The notes under the pieces were generated by a model. That model saw nothing but the letters and a program-made list of their open reading frames with translations, made no database searches and was not told the origin of the DNA. A program made the position numbers and the translations under genes. Positions 12,427 through 25,035 of a DNA stretch of 64,000 nt are shown here, one piece after another (within the stretch, counting starts at the first letter, position 1; every line of letters begins with the position of its first letter). The DNA is from Chimonanthus salicifolius (taxonomy: Eukaryota > Streptophyta > Magnoliopsida > Laurales > Calycanthaceae): contig CM023538.1 in the NCBI GenBank assembly GCA_013350335.1, forward strand, positions 52,930,769 to 52,994,768, read 5' to 3'.

Positions 12427-13093
12427 TGTAACGACCCAGCCCACAAAAAGGGCTTGGGGTCCAATTCAGTAGAAATTGTCTGCTTTGGGCCCACACGTGC
12501 GCACGCACACGCGCAAGCCTGCACGGGTTTGCTTTTGGGCCGAGATCTAGATACCCGGCCCAAAATGCGTCCACTGGTTTGAGGGGGGCAATCTCATATA
12601 AACCCATGCGGAAGTCTGAAACTTTCGATGTGGGACTCTCTCCTTCCCATTCTACCGCATTCCCATCCACTCTCTTCACTTGGGCCTGTCCCTTAGTGGA
12701 CTCGGCTGTTTGGGCCCGGTCAGGGTCTCACAATCCACCCCCCTAAGCCCAAAGCTGTCTTCGACTCGACGCAATGAATTCAGTGGAAGGCAGTAGGCCT
12801 ACACAGTCCGAGTGCTGAATTCAACTCTAATACCATTTTTAACGACCAAGCCTACAAAAAGGGCTTGGGGTCCAACTCAATGGAAATTGTCCGCTTTGGG
12901 CCCACACGTGAGTAGGCACACGCGCGAGCCCACTGGTTTGAGTGGGGCAATCTCATATAAACCCTATGCAGAAGTCTAAAACTTCCGATGTGGGACTCTA
13001 TCCTTCCCATTCTACCGCACTCCCACTCCACTCTCTTCACTTGGGCCTGGCTCTTAGTGGATTCGGCCGTCTGGGCCGAGTCAGGGTCTCACA
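12427..13093 (-). mobile_element. TRIM element with perfect TSD
   Basis: Left LTR 12427-12732 (tgtaacgaccc...ctcaca) and right LTR about 12836-13093 flank about 100 bp. On the minus strand that interior holds a primer-binding-like TGGTATTAGAG next to the right LTR and a polypurine AGGGGGGTGGAT next to the left LTR. The TSD agtat is perfect (12422-12426 and 13094-13098). The right LTR lacks about 50 bp present in the left one. No coding capacity. The LTRs resemble those of the array at 7433-8078 ('gtctgctttgggccc'). Confidence 0.85.
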
Positions 13094-13134
13094 AGTATTG
13101 CTTGAGCCTTATGTCTAAGTGTGATGGGCCGCAC

Positions 13135-16100
13135 TGTGACACCCCGAATTTTAGAAATTATTAAAGAAATTGAAATTGGATTAATTAATTGAAATTAATG
13201 CAAATTAATCAATTAATTAGAGAAATTAAGAGGAATTAAATAATAAAATTTATTGGAAATGAATCGGTGATGTGGTGTCACGCCACATGGGCGATGACGT
13301 GACATGCCACGTGGAAAGGGACTCAGATGGCATAACTGAAAGGTTTAAGGGTAAAGAAGGAAGGAAAAGAGTGGAATGTTGTTTGACTAAGTCACACACG
13401 ACACTCCCTTACCCCACTCTTTCATGCGCACGGCAGAATGGGTTGTTCCTCTTCCTATGCACACCGCACCCACTCCCCACTACTCCATACACACGGCAGT
13501 CTTTCCCTCTCTTCTTCATATACGAACGACACTTCTTCCCCCTCTTTTCTTTACACTACAATAGTCTATCTTCCAGTGAGAACACCCTACACTACTGCTC
13601 TCAAGCAAGGAAAGGAAATGAAGGAAAATAGGGAAAGACGAAAAAGGAAAGAGGAAAAGGGATTACGGAAAACGTCTTGAAAGGTTGGCTCAATTTGTAA
13701 AATTAATATTTAGATTTAAATTAGAGTCTAGGGTGATTTAGAATCAACCCTGGACGAATTCAGCTTAATGGGATGAAAATAGGACTGATTCGGGAATTGT
13801 CTGGTGTTCTACCCAATTCAGAAATTAGGTTCAAATCCGTGACATGGTATGTTAAATGGAGAGTATTTAACTTTCTAAAATGTGATAAAACACATGTAGA
13901 ATCTAATCTTGAGATGATGTTGATTTGGGGGGTTTTGTAAATCATTAATTCCTCGCCCTCTTGTTTTATTTTAAATCCCCGATTGGTGACTGAGAAATTC
14001 AGTGCACAATAAGTAACAACCATTAAATGTCTAGATCTTTCATGTCGATGAAATAAATCTTTCTCACACACTTAATCAGTCCTAGGTCTCATGAAATGAA
14101 CCACCTTGATCATATGAAACTTAAATCCATATCCATGAACCAAGAGGCCTAGTAAAATAAAAAATCGTAGCCTAAATATTATTGTACAAGCCATGAATAA
14201 ATGAGAGAGGACTGTACACAAAGAAGAGTTTCCGAGAGTGGCAGAGAGTTTGCTAGAGCGTGGTGGTTACCGCTCTCTTTTATAGTTGCTGTCATGGGTA
14301 AAACTCTTAGGAAAGAAACAGTTAGATCATTTGCTGAAGAAAACGAATTCTAGAACCAGCCATTATTCTTTTGGACGACATGGTAGAGAATCAAGAACAG
14401 TTGGGGAAAACACTAGCAGCAAAAGGGTTGAAATGGATGGCCCGGCCAACGGCTGGGATTTCCCAGCGTCGCGGAGTTGCATTGGATGCGATAACGGCGA
14501 CCAGTCACCGCGGCTGGAAATCTGGCACCGACTCTGGTGAGAGGCTGTTACGGTAGCTCTGCAATTATCTCTTCTCTTTCTCTCCGTGTCTCTCTCCCTC
14601 AATCGCTGGCTTCTTCTTCTTCTTCTTCAAATTCCTTTGTCCCCCTTTGAAACAAGAAAACAAGATCTGGAAGTCGGCAAACCCCACTGCTGTGAGTAGA
14701 ACAACAGTTTCCCAAATCGCAGGCAGCGTGTGGAGCAAGAAGAGATCGACAAGATCGGTGGTCTCCAGCATTGCCCGCAAGGTGTTCGATCAAATTCCTC
14801 ACCCAAACACCTGCATGTAAATATCCTCAAATCAGAGATGCAAAGGTATTCCCCCACCTGTTTGATAAATTGCCCGAATGGTGATGCTTTTGGATTTATT
14901 CAACACATTTGTATGATGCATTTTAGTAAGGCTTTTCGAGAACCATTTTCGATAAAAGGGCTATTCAAGATATTCAAATGGCTGGACAAATATGATGATG
15001 ATCCCCTTCATTCGGTTTCTTGTTTTTTGACAGTTTTGCAAAACAAAGTTCCCATATACCTGCTGAATCGTGCAAGGCTTATAAGCTGAATTACATATGT
15101 TTAAAAAAAAAATGAAGTGGGAGTTATTATTCCATCTGATATTGATCCTTATTTAGGACTTCCTTCTATCACTTTAGAATCCATCATGTGATTATATCAA
15201 TTCTAAGCCAAGTTTTAGTAGTACCCCATTCTCATTAGTTGTACTTCAACTGCTAAAGTTCTTTGTCTATGGGCCATATTTGGTCTTCCACTTACATTCC
15301 AGCAATCTCAAACAGTATTACTTGATTTTCTCATATTTTCAAGCCATACATATTATGGGCCAATAATGGATGGCTTTCAACATCCAGTTGGGGTGGTTTG
15401 TAGTGGCCATAGTTGGTCATGTCTTTCAAAGGTGGGCCTGTACTGCAATCTACGTAGATCATTTTTGGAATTCTTATTTGGTCTTTTGCCACTGATTCAT
15501 TACCATCACATTAATAACTTGATGCATGACAAAATTGTGCCACACTTCTAAGTCAACAAAGTCATGAGTTTTCCTAACCGATAGAAGATAAGATGGTTCG
15601 ATCAGTGGGCCTGTTTGGCCCTTGATTGAGGAAACTCCCCGGGCCCATTTCTGCAGAGGTGCAGCCTTTATAAAGAGGATTCCCTTAGTAGGACCCTCTC
15701 AGCTTTGTACTGGGGTTGAGATTAGTGTGGAGGCCACAAGAGATGGTCCCCATGGGAACTTGGCCAAGTTAGACAATTATCCAATTTGGGCAGGTCTGAG
15801 ATGTTGAGAGTGGTGAGGTTGATAGTGGGGATTGATTGGGGAAATTATTAACTCCAAAGAACTTAGAATCAAAGAAATACCATTAAATGAAAGATTAATG
15901 AAATTAATAAACTATGAGGTTGGAAATCACGAACTCGAACTGATTACATGGTCTATTTTGATTGATGAATGTAATCAGAGGATCGGAGGGTGATCTAGGA
16001 GCTGTGCGTACCCCATAGTCACTCCTTCGAGGAATTCTATTGATCAGATAAGTTTTCCTACTTTCTTGATATATCACATGATTATTATATATGTGGAAAT

Positions 16101-17244
16101 GGTTTTTAATTTCAATCCATATTTTAGATGATTTATCAATGCATTACATGAAAACATGCGTCTTGTGAGGGATGGGAATAGTTGAGTCAAAGGTTAGGGG
16201 ATGTTAAACTCCAACCTGAAGTATATAAAATAGCATAACTATTCTGTATGACCGTGTCCATGAACATAGAAATTGGGCACATAAGATGGGCTCAAAGCTC
16301 ATGGGTGAAAGACCCGAAACCTACGTAGGAGAGGATTGGTGATAGTATACCCCAGTAATTCCTGTTAAATACTAGGTATTAGGTAGTAGCTCTCAGCTGA
16401 TGCCCCATGAAAGCTAAGGACATAATGGCCAGTGATTATAACTGTTGAATGAAGAGTATGATAGAGAGAAATACATGGGCATGAGAGGAGTTTGCATTGA
16501 TTCATGTACCATGTCATTTGCATCAAGTTGATTTAATGAGTTATCAAAAGTATGTTGATTATGAATTGATTTTTGAAATGATTATGAACTGATTTTAAAT
16601 GTTTTATAAATATGAGATATGAATTGATTTTGAAATATGGGGTGGGGATGATTTCAATTGAATTATATGATATGAAGAACTTGTATATGTTTTCTCCGAT
16701 TTTTATATATGTCATGTTGGTACCCACTTTGATGGGAATTCCTACTGGGCGTTGACTAAACCCACAATACTCTATTCTTTTAGAAATTAATACAGGAAAG
16801 GAGAAAGGTGATGAGGGTGGACCCATCGTTAGCCATGCATAGATGAGGATGGCGCAAGATGGAGAATTACGTAGAGGCTTGACGTTTTGAAATTGTTAGA
16901 GAATAAAACATTTCGTAGGGTTGAGTTATTTGAGGATTTTGAGTTGTTGTAATTAAACCTTTGATTTGAGAAGTACATGTCATCAGGATTACTATCCTGC
17001 TTTGCTTAGATTGAGAAAGATTGAATTATGGATTTAAATGAATGTATATATTTCCGCATTATTGTAAGTTAGTGTGTTGCCAAGTTTGCGTGGACTCTTT
17101 CCATGTACACACATTGGTTGGGCCAGCTAAGGGTCGAATCTTCGGATTTGGACTTAACTCGTGTCGTGGCGTTCTCCCTTTTCTTCACGTTGTTAAACAA
17201 AAAAAATACTCTGATAATTAGGGAGAAAAGGGAGGGGCGCTACA
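13135..17244 (+). mobile_element. Giant solo-LTR-like element (Ty3/gypsy type), 4.1 kb
   Basis: It starts TGTGACACCCCGAATTTT and ends GGGGCGCTACA, with a perfect 5-bp TSD cgcac (13130-13134 and 17245-17249). A CT-rich leader-like zone lies about 300-450 bp in. Near the right end the blocks 'gggccagctaagggtcgaat' and 'ggacttaactcgtgtcgtgg' also occur, slightly changed, at the right end of the element at 56804-60276, so the two are related. 'ctactgggcgttgactaa' (about 16744) is likewise shared. No gag or pol is seen. Part of the interior (about 14160-15830) may be a further insertion that I could not delimit. Confidence 0.75.
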
Positions 17245-17249
17245 CGCAC

Positions 17250-18052
17250 TGCATAATCACGTGTGACATGTGTTTATGGACGGCATCACCTGTCAGATTA
17301 TTGAATCGTGATTAGTGGCTTGTGAGATAAGATCTCATGTGTGAAATTTGATTAAGAACATGATATTTATATGTCTTTTGATAGGGATGTGTGTGACCAA
17401 AAGACCCAATAATCTGGTGGGCGGGTGAGGAGTAGGCAGGTGTTAGATGGGCGGGTGAATAAGCACTCTTTGGTTGGTTGATCTGATATACGTGTGCTTA
17501 GAATTATGATGTGTCGGTGGATATGGGTGACATGAGTATGATATCAAGATAGACACATTTAGGTGGGTTATGTTGTGGTGTCCATATGTGTGTTGTCTAT
17601 GTGATGTCGAGTGGTGTTAAATATCCTGCCTTTTTTAATATTATCGAATGTGGGTCTCCTATTGTTTTATTGTACCCCTACTGAGCTGATGTTCCGTGGG
17701 CAAGTGAGGCTCACTGAGTCAAGGATGACTATCTTTGACAGACGACTCTTTATATGTATTTTATTTGAGGGTTGCAATTATTGATTTATTATTGTAACCC
17801 TTGAAATTTAAGATTGTAAGCATGTAGCTCATACATGTATTGTAATATGATCAGTTGTATTGTTTAAAAACAAAAAAACAAAAAAAAAAAAATCTCATAC
17901 GCCTGTCGCAGGGCTGGTTGTTACAAAGGCCTTTTGGGAGCAAAAGTGGGTTGACTTGCCAAAGCAAATCTGTACGGGCCTGTGTGTGTCGGCCCAAAAC
18001 GAACAATATTATGCTAGTGGGACGGATCGTTACACTACACCCTCACGGCTCT
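17250..18052. other. Outer repeat fragment and TRIM LTR fragment
   Basis: The sequence up to about 17925 ends '...gggctggttgttaca', like an LTR terminus. From about 17926 to 18034 a fragment ending 'gggacggatcgttaca' is the inverse of the LTR start at 7928 (tgtaacgacccgtcccgcta). These are pieces of the same TRIM family and of an undefined outer element. No gene is present. Confidence 0.45.
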
Positions 18053-18625
18053 TGTAACACCCAAGCTGCTGGCATGTAGGAAGAGTCTCACATCACCTAG
18101 CAGTAGTGGGTGGAAAGTGGATTTAAGAGGGGGCAACCCGTCTCCCATTGTGAGGCCTTTTGGGCCTGGCCATGTGGGCCAAAGCCCAAAGCAAAACCAT
18201 GCGGGCCCATGGACCCAAAGCTAAATTGTGCGGGCCCGTAGCCCAAAGAGGAGAATATCACAATGGGGTCCGGTCAGGTCGTCACAAGTGGTATCAAAGC
18301 ACGGTTCAACACTCGGACTATGGGGGCTTTCTACTAGTGTGACTTGCCTGCCTGTGTGTGTGGACCCTGTCAGTGTGACAAGAAATAGTTGGGGATGGCT
18401 CTGGTCTAAGGGGGGTGGATTGTAACACCCAAGCTGCTGGCATGTGAGAAGAGTCCCACATTGCCTAGCAGCAGTGGGTGGAAAATGGATTTAAGAGGGG
18501 ACAATCCCTTCTCCCATTGTGAGGCCTTTTGGGCTTGGCCATGTGGGCCAGGGCCTAAAGCAAAACCGTGCAGTCCCATGGGCCCAAAGCGGAAAATATC
18601 AAATGGGGTGGGGTTGGGTCGTCCA
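18053..18625 (+). mobile_element. TRIM element with perfect TSD
   Basis: LTR1 is 18053-18286 and LTR2 is 18421-18625, both starting tgtaacacccaagctgctgg. A primer-binding site TGGTATCAAAGC (18289-18300) follows LTR1 and a polypurine tract AAGGGGGGTGGAT (18408-18420) precedes LTR2. The TSD gctct is perfect (18048-18052 and 18626-18630). The internal region is about 134 bp with no coding capacity. LTR1 has about 30 bp more than LTR2. Confidence 0.88.
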
Positions 18626-18696
18626 GCTCTGCATTGAAAGTTTCATTGCATTCATTTCAATTACTTAATTAAATTTTAATTCCGCATCTAAATGTT

Positions 18697-18790
18697 TGTT
18701 TGAGTCCCCAAAGTTGGTGTGTCTCTTTTATTGGTTTTCTTTTGAATTTCAATTTGATTTAATGTGTTTGAATTAAATTAAATTTTATTT
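18697..18790. repeat. Direct repeat flanking the nested cluster, right copy
   Basis: Homologous to 7335-7437. It sits inside a local duplication: 'tttcaattacttaattaaa' and 'aatttaattccgcat' type blocks occur at about 18657-18690 and again at about 18822-18858. Confidence 0.7.
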
Positions 18791-19055
18791 GCACAGCGAA
18801 TTTAAGTTTCATTACATCCATTTCAATTACTTAATTAAAATTTAATTCCGCATATAAATTGATTATTAGAAGGTTTTTCGATTTTCAATCAAAACTCGAG
18901 TTGGGTTAGAATCCATGCATGTTTAATTTTAATTGCATTTAATTCAGTTAATTCAATGTATTAAAATTTAACATTCAGATTTCTAAGTCTTGATTTGAAT
19001 TGGATTCCTAGAACTCTTAATTTCTTCGATAAAATTGTCCCATCAAAATTAGAAC

Positions 19056-19240
19056 CAGGGGTTGAAATATCGGCCGATACATATTGTATCGGCCGACATA
19101 TATCGGTTTTGAAGAGTACTATATCGGCCGATATCATATCGTATCGGCCAATATTTACAATATCGGTCGATATCGGCCTTTTTTTAAAAAACGAGGAGGA
19201 GAGGGAAAAATATCGGCTGATAACGATATTTTAACCCCTG
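19056..19240. mobile_element. hAT-type MITE, ATATCGGCCGATAT family
   Basis: The 185-bp element starts CAGGGGTTGAAATATC and ends GATATTTTAACCCCTG, giving terminal inverted repeats with one mismatch in 16. A perfect 8-bp TSD attagaac flanks it (19048-19055 and 19241-19248), as expected for hAT transposition. The interior is almost entirely overlapping tatcggccgata motifs. Non-autonomous. Confidence 0.9.
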
Positions 19241-19248
19241 ATTAGAAC

Positions 19249-20640
19249 CATCTATTTCTTTCAGAGTGAGTGAAAGTGGATACCCGAGTTTCATTTTTTT
19301 AGAATTCTTTATTCAAATCCTAAGATTTTTAGTCAAATTTTATTAATTTCAGTTTGTCAGTTTAAGTATACGTAAGACCCCTACCCTTACCCACATCATT
19401 TATGTATTGGCAATAGTTTTATTGAAGATACTGTTAGTTCCAACAATGGGCTCAAAAGTTGGATCTAGTAGCGTAATGCTTGTGCAAGTATACTACACCT
19501 CTATAGTTTTACAATGATGAAAACTACGATTCTAATTGGATAAATCATAGAATTAATAAGGTCTAATGTATAAAATTTCAATCTCTAAAGATTTTTCTCG
19601 AAGGAAACTCAAAATTTTCACCTCATGCACCCACTTTGCGATAACTTTAAATGACATATAGCAACTTATTACACCATTATTCAACAATAAAAACTTGCCA
19701 CATCACTGATATATATCCTATCACTTATTTCGAATAATAATCACAAAAATAAACTAAAAACAAGTCCAAAAATCAAACTCATCACTCAAGCATTCTATTT
19801 TGGATTTCTTGTAAGGAAAGAAATAAACAGAAAATCTCTCCTTGTCACCTATTACAGAAAATTCTATGCAATCCTTGAAAGCTCGTCACCTTTACTTCCT
19901 TCTAGAACAGGGGTCCCATAATTGGACTTTTTCTAGCCCTTCAATGAAAAATAACGGCCTTAGCTGTATACCAATCCATTTGGCCTTTTATTCGAACAAT
20001 TTGGAGCCCAGAAGACCCTTCAAAGGGCCTCTTTAATGAGCTTTTCTCCTCGAAAGTTGTTTCACTTTTCTACTTTCTTTGTATAATTGCAAAAATTTTA
20101 CACTCTCCCCCAAGATTCAATTGTCCCTTTTAGCAGCATGGTAAGAATTTGAATGACAATCTCAATTACCCCATGTTGGGTTTTGATTTTTTTTTATGAT
20201 CAAATGTTGAGATCTCTTAAAGTATCCGACTAATCTACAGACTATGTACAAGCTTTCTTACTCACATCCAGAATAACTTTATGAAGAGTGATCCTTTAGA
20301 ATAGAGTGCGAATTGGACTTAGAATTCTCACTTCTTGAAATAGATTATTGACCATCACTCTAACCACTTTAGGTTCATGTTGAATTATATTTACTTGTAA
20401 GTAAGTCACTTCCATCCTCCAATGCCTTACAAACTCGAGGATCGACTTACCAAATTCCATTTTTGTGAAATCAAATTACCAATCATAGCTTATCGTTTTG
20501 CTAGTGCTAGTACCCTGTGATATTTTCCACATAATCCTTGAATGTTTGTATCATATGAGGCAAGAGCAACGAATACCATTATAGGTATTTCCTTTGTTGG
20601 TTTTTTTTGTTATTTTTGGTTGATCTACAAAATCTATATA
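19249..20640. other. No gene recognised
   Basis: AT-rich intergenic DNA. The 64-residue frame at 19842-20036 shows no known motif. Confidence 0.5.
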
Positions 20641-20647
20641 ATTATAA

Positions 20648-20815
20648 TATGGGTGTAGTTCAACTGCTTGCCTCTCGCCTCAGGATGTAAGAGATTTTGA
20701 GTTCGAGTCCCGATAGTCTAACCATGGTGTACCCTAGAGGTAGTGGTCTCACCTGTGGGAGTTTTACACGTGGTATCCTGTGGTTTTCTACACGTAAATT
20801 CAAAAAATAAATTCT
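20648..20815 (+). mobile_element. SINE, tRNA-derived
   Basis: An A-box-like 'tgtagttcaactgcttg' and a B-box 'gagttcgagtccc' (20699-20711) lie about 40 bp apart, followed by a non-tRNA body ending in an A-rich stretch near 20800. It differs from the 3166/4405 family and from the 40897 SINE. The TSD is uncertain. Confidence 0.6.
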
Positions 20816-20829
20816 ATACGATGATAACA

Positions 20830-21743
20830 AAAATAGGGTCAGGTAGTGTCTATGGTCACCATCCCCATGCTAAAAATGATTGAACCCCAATGTTGCCCCT
20901 TAATTTGCAGCTCATTTTAGCACATCTTGCACAACTCAGTCAAATTATTTTTTATTATTAAAGAAAAAATCCTTGCCTAACCTTTCTCAAGTGACCCTTT
21001 CATGATAAAGATGAGTTTTGCTTTTGGTTCCTATTGACATGGGTTGGGCCATTAGAATATGATGATTCAAATAAGATGTAAACAAACAAAATTCATGGTA
21101 GATGGTTTTACTTGAGAATCAGAAACAAAGTCCAAGAAGTCTGAATAAGAACAAGAAATATAAGCCAAAATATCTTCAGAAAAGGCCCAGATGAGCTGTG
21201 ATAGGCCCAATTCTATCACTTAGATGATCACTAGAGTGGGATTTTTTTTTTTTTTTTTTTACATTTTGGTAGCCCCAATTCTGTCACATATAAAAGTACA
21301 AGTATTTTTGTGAAAAAAAAATCTTTCAAGACTTTTTTTATTGAAACGATTTAGAGATCAGATAATGTGCGCGTTACTAAATAGACACAAGGTGGGTAAT
21401 ACTCTCAATTTTTATTATTATATCTTATTTTAATTGTAATAAATCAAAACTTGATTTTCGTCAAAAATTAAAGTCTAACATTATGTAGCTAAGATGATTT
21501 GTTGAGTTACAACTTCACGAAGCTTCACCCTACTTTTGTAGTTGTTTATCTAATAAAATGAATTAGATTGCACATATCAAATATAATATGTATTTAAAAT
21601 TACATCTCAAATAGTATTTAAAATTGAAAATATTTTATCAAAATACATAAAAGTATAAAACACTTGCTTGAATAAATTTTAACTCTACATTTACGGTGTG
21701 ATATTTATGTCTATAAGAAATTCCAGACGGAGTTGTTTGTTAC
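20830..21743. other. No gene recognised
   Basis: AT-rich DNA with a long T-run (21242-21262). No domains or clear repeats. Confidence 0.5.
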
Positions 21744-21751
21744 TTTTCATT

Positions 21752-22127
21752 ATGGATAATAATCTTGGCTGATATGAAAGGCATCGGTCGTACATACATG
21801 ATATCGGTCGATCTAGTTGATATATCAGCGATATATATCGGTCGATATGGCTGATATATCAGCGATATACATAGGTCGACATCATCAAATTCTTGTTGGT
21901 TTTTAAAAAACAATTGATTCGTTCGTAGGCCTAGCTGATTTCGACCGATATTTTCAATTTTAAATAATTTTTTCAAAAACGAGCCTTCTTTCAATTTTTT
22001 ATTTATTTTTAATTTAGAAAAAATAAAAAATGACTGGTATTTTGAAAAAAAAAAAGGAGAGAGAGTCATATCGCCGATATCGGCATATCGGCCGATATCT
22101 CGGTCCAATCGAGATTATTACCCCTGC
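21752..22127. mobile_element. hAT-type MITE, ATATCGGCCGATAT family
   Basis: It is flanked by an 8-bp TSD ttttcatt (21744-21751 and 22128-22135). The right end reads GCAGGGGTAATAATCTCG on the minus strand, matched loosely by the left end (atggataataatcttgg). The interior repeats gatatcggtcgat, gatatatcagcgatat and catatcggccgatatc. It is longer and more decayed than the copy at 19056. Confidence 0.8.
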
Positions 22128-22135
22128 TTTTCATT

Positions 22136-22767
22136 GTTAGAAAATGAAAGGTATGAAAAAATGAGATTCTTTTTTATTCTTTTAATAAAAATAAAGACTT
22201 TAACTCATGGTGCAAAAATCACTACCCATAATAAAAATGTTAAATAATTTTATAGCATTTGTTGGATAGTATAGATCAAACTTAAATATGATTTATTTAT
22301 GTAATTATTTTTCTTAAGAAAATATATAAATAGAGGCCTTTTTTACTCTATTTTTTTCTTTTCTGAAAAATAATAATATTTATCAATATATTGATCATTG
22401 TCCTGAATAAAAGATAGACTGAAACTTTAAATTTTAATTAACATTTTAAGATAAAGACATATTGAATCACGTGACCCCAGCTAAAGGTCCACACTTTGAC
22501 TCTGTCGTCCACGTAACACTTCCAATAATTTAAATATAAAAGAAGAACAAGCATCGAGTGAGGGTTTTGGCACGTTTCTTGTGTGGAGGATTCATGAAAG
22601 TAATAGGTTCAAGAACAAATTAATAGATCGGTAGGTGGAGCGGTCCAGCCTTGACATAACAGGGTTGTCGTTTATTTAATTGCAAGTTTGGTTGATGTTC
22701 ATCAATACGGGTGAAATTTAGGATAAGTTTTAATGTTAATCCCATGACCTGATTTGATAAATTATAA
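22136..22767. other. No gene recognised
   Basis: AT-rich sequence between two transposable elements. Short frames only. Confidence 0.5.
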
Positions 22768-23810
22768 GGGTAGGTCATAACGACGCCACACTTTTCTATT
22801 AGGGGACATCGCTTTTCGTTTTTAAATATGAAATTATCATTTTTGCCCCATATTTTGATAGTCCGATCGAACATCTAGTTCATTATATGTTTGTTCAAAC
22901 TATAAGAATATCCGAATGAACAATTCCATGTAAAATAGAATCGTCCGAACATATCGACTATAGAGAGAGATTTTCAAAAGAGCTTGTTTTTTTTTATTGA
23001 TTTTTACAAACAATGTATCAAAATCCATCTACTCTGAATTTTATAAACTCCGAGACTGATTTTAAATGAAAAGGGTATAGTTTTATATTTAAAAAATCGT
23101 ACCAAAAATATTAAGGAAAAATGGCCTTCCTTTTTAATTCTTTGGATACGATTTTTAAGCCCAAAATTATATCATTTTCACTTAAAATCAGTTATGGAGT
23201 TCATAAAATTCAGAGTAGATAAATTTTGATAGTTTGTTTGTAAAAATCGGTCGAGAAACGGCCTCCCAACTGTAACCTTTGCGTATTTGACTCGATTTTC
23301 AAACGAGTGAGTTTCTCAACCTATTTCTACAAACAATGTATCAAAATTCATCTATTCTGAATTTTATGAACTACGATGCTAATTTTAAGTGAAAATGGTA
23401 TAATTTTGGACTTAAAAAATCGTACTCAAAGAATTAATAGGGAAGACCATTTTTTCTTAATTTTTTGGTACGATTTTTTAAGTCCAAAACTATACTATTT
23501 TCATTTAAAATCAGTCCCAGAGTTCATAAAATTCAAAGTAGATGAATTTTGATATCTTGTTTGTAAAAATCAGTCGAGCAACAACCTCTTTTGAAAATCC
23601 CTCTCCATAGCCCATTCGTTTGAACGATTCCATTTTACATGGAATTGTTCGTTGGGACGTTCTGATCGTCCGAACGAACACATAATGAACTGGATGTTCG
23701 ATCGGACTATCAAAACACGGAATGACAAAATGATAATTTCATACCTAAAAAATGAAAAGCAGTGTCTCCTGACAGAAAAATGTGGTGTTTATATGGCCGG
23801 CCGTTATAAA
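22768..23810. mobile_element. Compound foldback element (hairpins within an inverted repeat)
   Basis: The left half (about 22785-23270) and right half (about 23290-23800) are imperfect inverted copies. The block 'ccgatcgaacatctagttca' near 22863 reappears inverted near 23690 as 'tgaactggatgttcgatcgg'. Each half also folds on itself: 'tctgaattttat(a/g)aact' and 'aaaatcgta' blocks appear once in each direction per half, so the unit occurs four times. The outer ends (gggtaggtcataa..., ...atatggccggcc) resemble the 'gggtggccatttagaca' end of the element at 24731, suggesting a Mutator-like or foldback family. No transposase. Exact ends and TSD are uncertain. Confidence 0.65.
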
Positions 23811-24730
23811 TCTGAGTTATATATTTATAAATTTAAGGTCGAGAACAACAACCCACATAAAATTTGGATTAGGTTGGACTCAGAAATTTAAAACCAATCT
23901 GATCCAACTTGAATTGCCTTAATCTGACCTGAGTTTCAAGAAATATAAAAAAAATACTGATAATTTTTTCTTCAGAATTGGGCGGTTGAGCCAGCAAATC
24001 GGGTCAGTTTGAGCAATTCAGGTCAGTAACTTTGGTCAGATTGAGTCGAATTCAATAATTTTTTATATGAATTAAGTTGGTTTATTAAAATCTAATCTAA
24101 TCCACTCGAGGTTCAGTCTTAAACATGAATGCAGGGACATCACTATCCGTGCTCCCATCTATTGTGCAACTTAGGCTTAAAGTCACCCCATTAATTCAAT
24201 TCAAAATATGATTACATTAACTCAATATGTTTATAGTATAGATCCGGTTTAAATTAAAAAATTAATCTATTTATAGTTTAAGTCAAATTAAGATTATATT
24301 TTCTATAATTTAACTTATCTGAATTACTCAAATTTTATATATAAAGACACACTCATCTTTTTATATCTTTAATTATAATTTTTATACTTATCCTTTTATG
24401 ATGATTATGTTTTTAACACTGGAAACTTGTTTCTGTAAATATTTTTTGTTTGAAATAATACCAATCCAATATATGGTTGACTCATGACATATTGAATGAA
24501 ACACTATTATAATGGCCCATCACCACCCTCATTTGGTAAGTCCGATACCTATGGGCACAAAGTAATACCATATGACCCAATGCAAACGACTAAAGGGTGT
24601 CACTTGGGCCAACATGGATGAGTAAGTTTTAAAAGCCTTGGACTATGTAAGGTTCATATAATATTTCTATCTTGATTGGATAAGAGAAACTATATTTTCT
24701 TAAGTCCTCAAAATTTCACATTTATCTAGG
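23811..24730. other. No gene recognised
   Basis: AT-rich sequence with 'ttgggtcagtttgag' type repeats near 23990-24060, which may be a decayed MITE. Confidence 0.45.
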
Positions 24731-25035
24731 GTGGCCATTTAGACATCGTGATTTTATGCCAGGAGACACCGTTTTCCAAAATGTGGTGTAAAATTACCAT
24801 TTTGCCATTTCATTTAAAAAAAAAATTAAAGATTCCTCTACAACGCCCGAACAAAGGGTATCGGACACACTCGTTCGTTAGGACGTTTGGACACACGATT
24901 GTAATGTGGAGAGAGATTTTTAAACGAAGCAGTTTTTCGACCGATTTCTACAAACAAGATATCAAAATTCATCTACTCTGAATTTTATGAACTCGGGGAC
25001 TAATTTTAATTGGTGATATAGTGTTGTACTTCAAA
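24731..25035. mobile_element. Truncated single-arm copy of the foldback element
   Basis: It begins 'agggtggccatttagacatc' and contains 'ccaggagacaccgtttt', 'agagagatttttaaacgaag' and 'ctactctgaattttatgaac', in the same order as one half of 22768-23810. It stops at 'aaaaatcgtgt', where a TRIM-LTR-like fragment begins. The second arm is missing. Confidence 0.6.

Noticed and set aside
12248..12679. 143-residue minus-strand open frame
   Set aside because: It lies across the boundary and LTR of a TRIM element. The frame is a by-product of GC-rich LTR sequence and has no domain.
14730..15089. 119-residue open frame
   Set aside because: It lies inside a giant solo LTR, shows no recognisable domain, and a different frame in the same DNA shows the only PPR-like motif.
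22620..22874. 84-residue minus-strand frame
   Set aside because: It runs into the foldback element and a related frame appears in its inverted arm (23652-23891). Both are repeat-derived.
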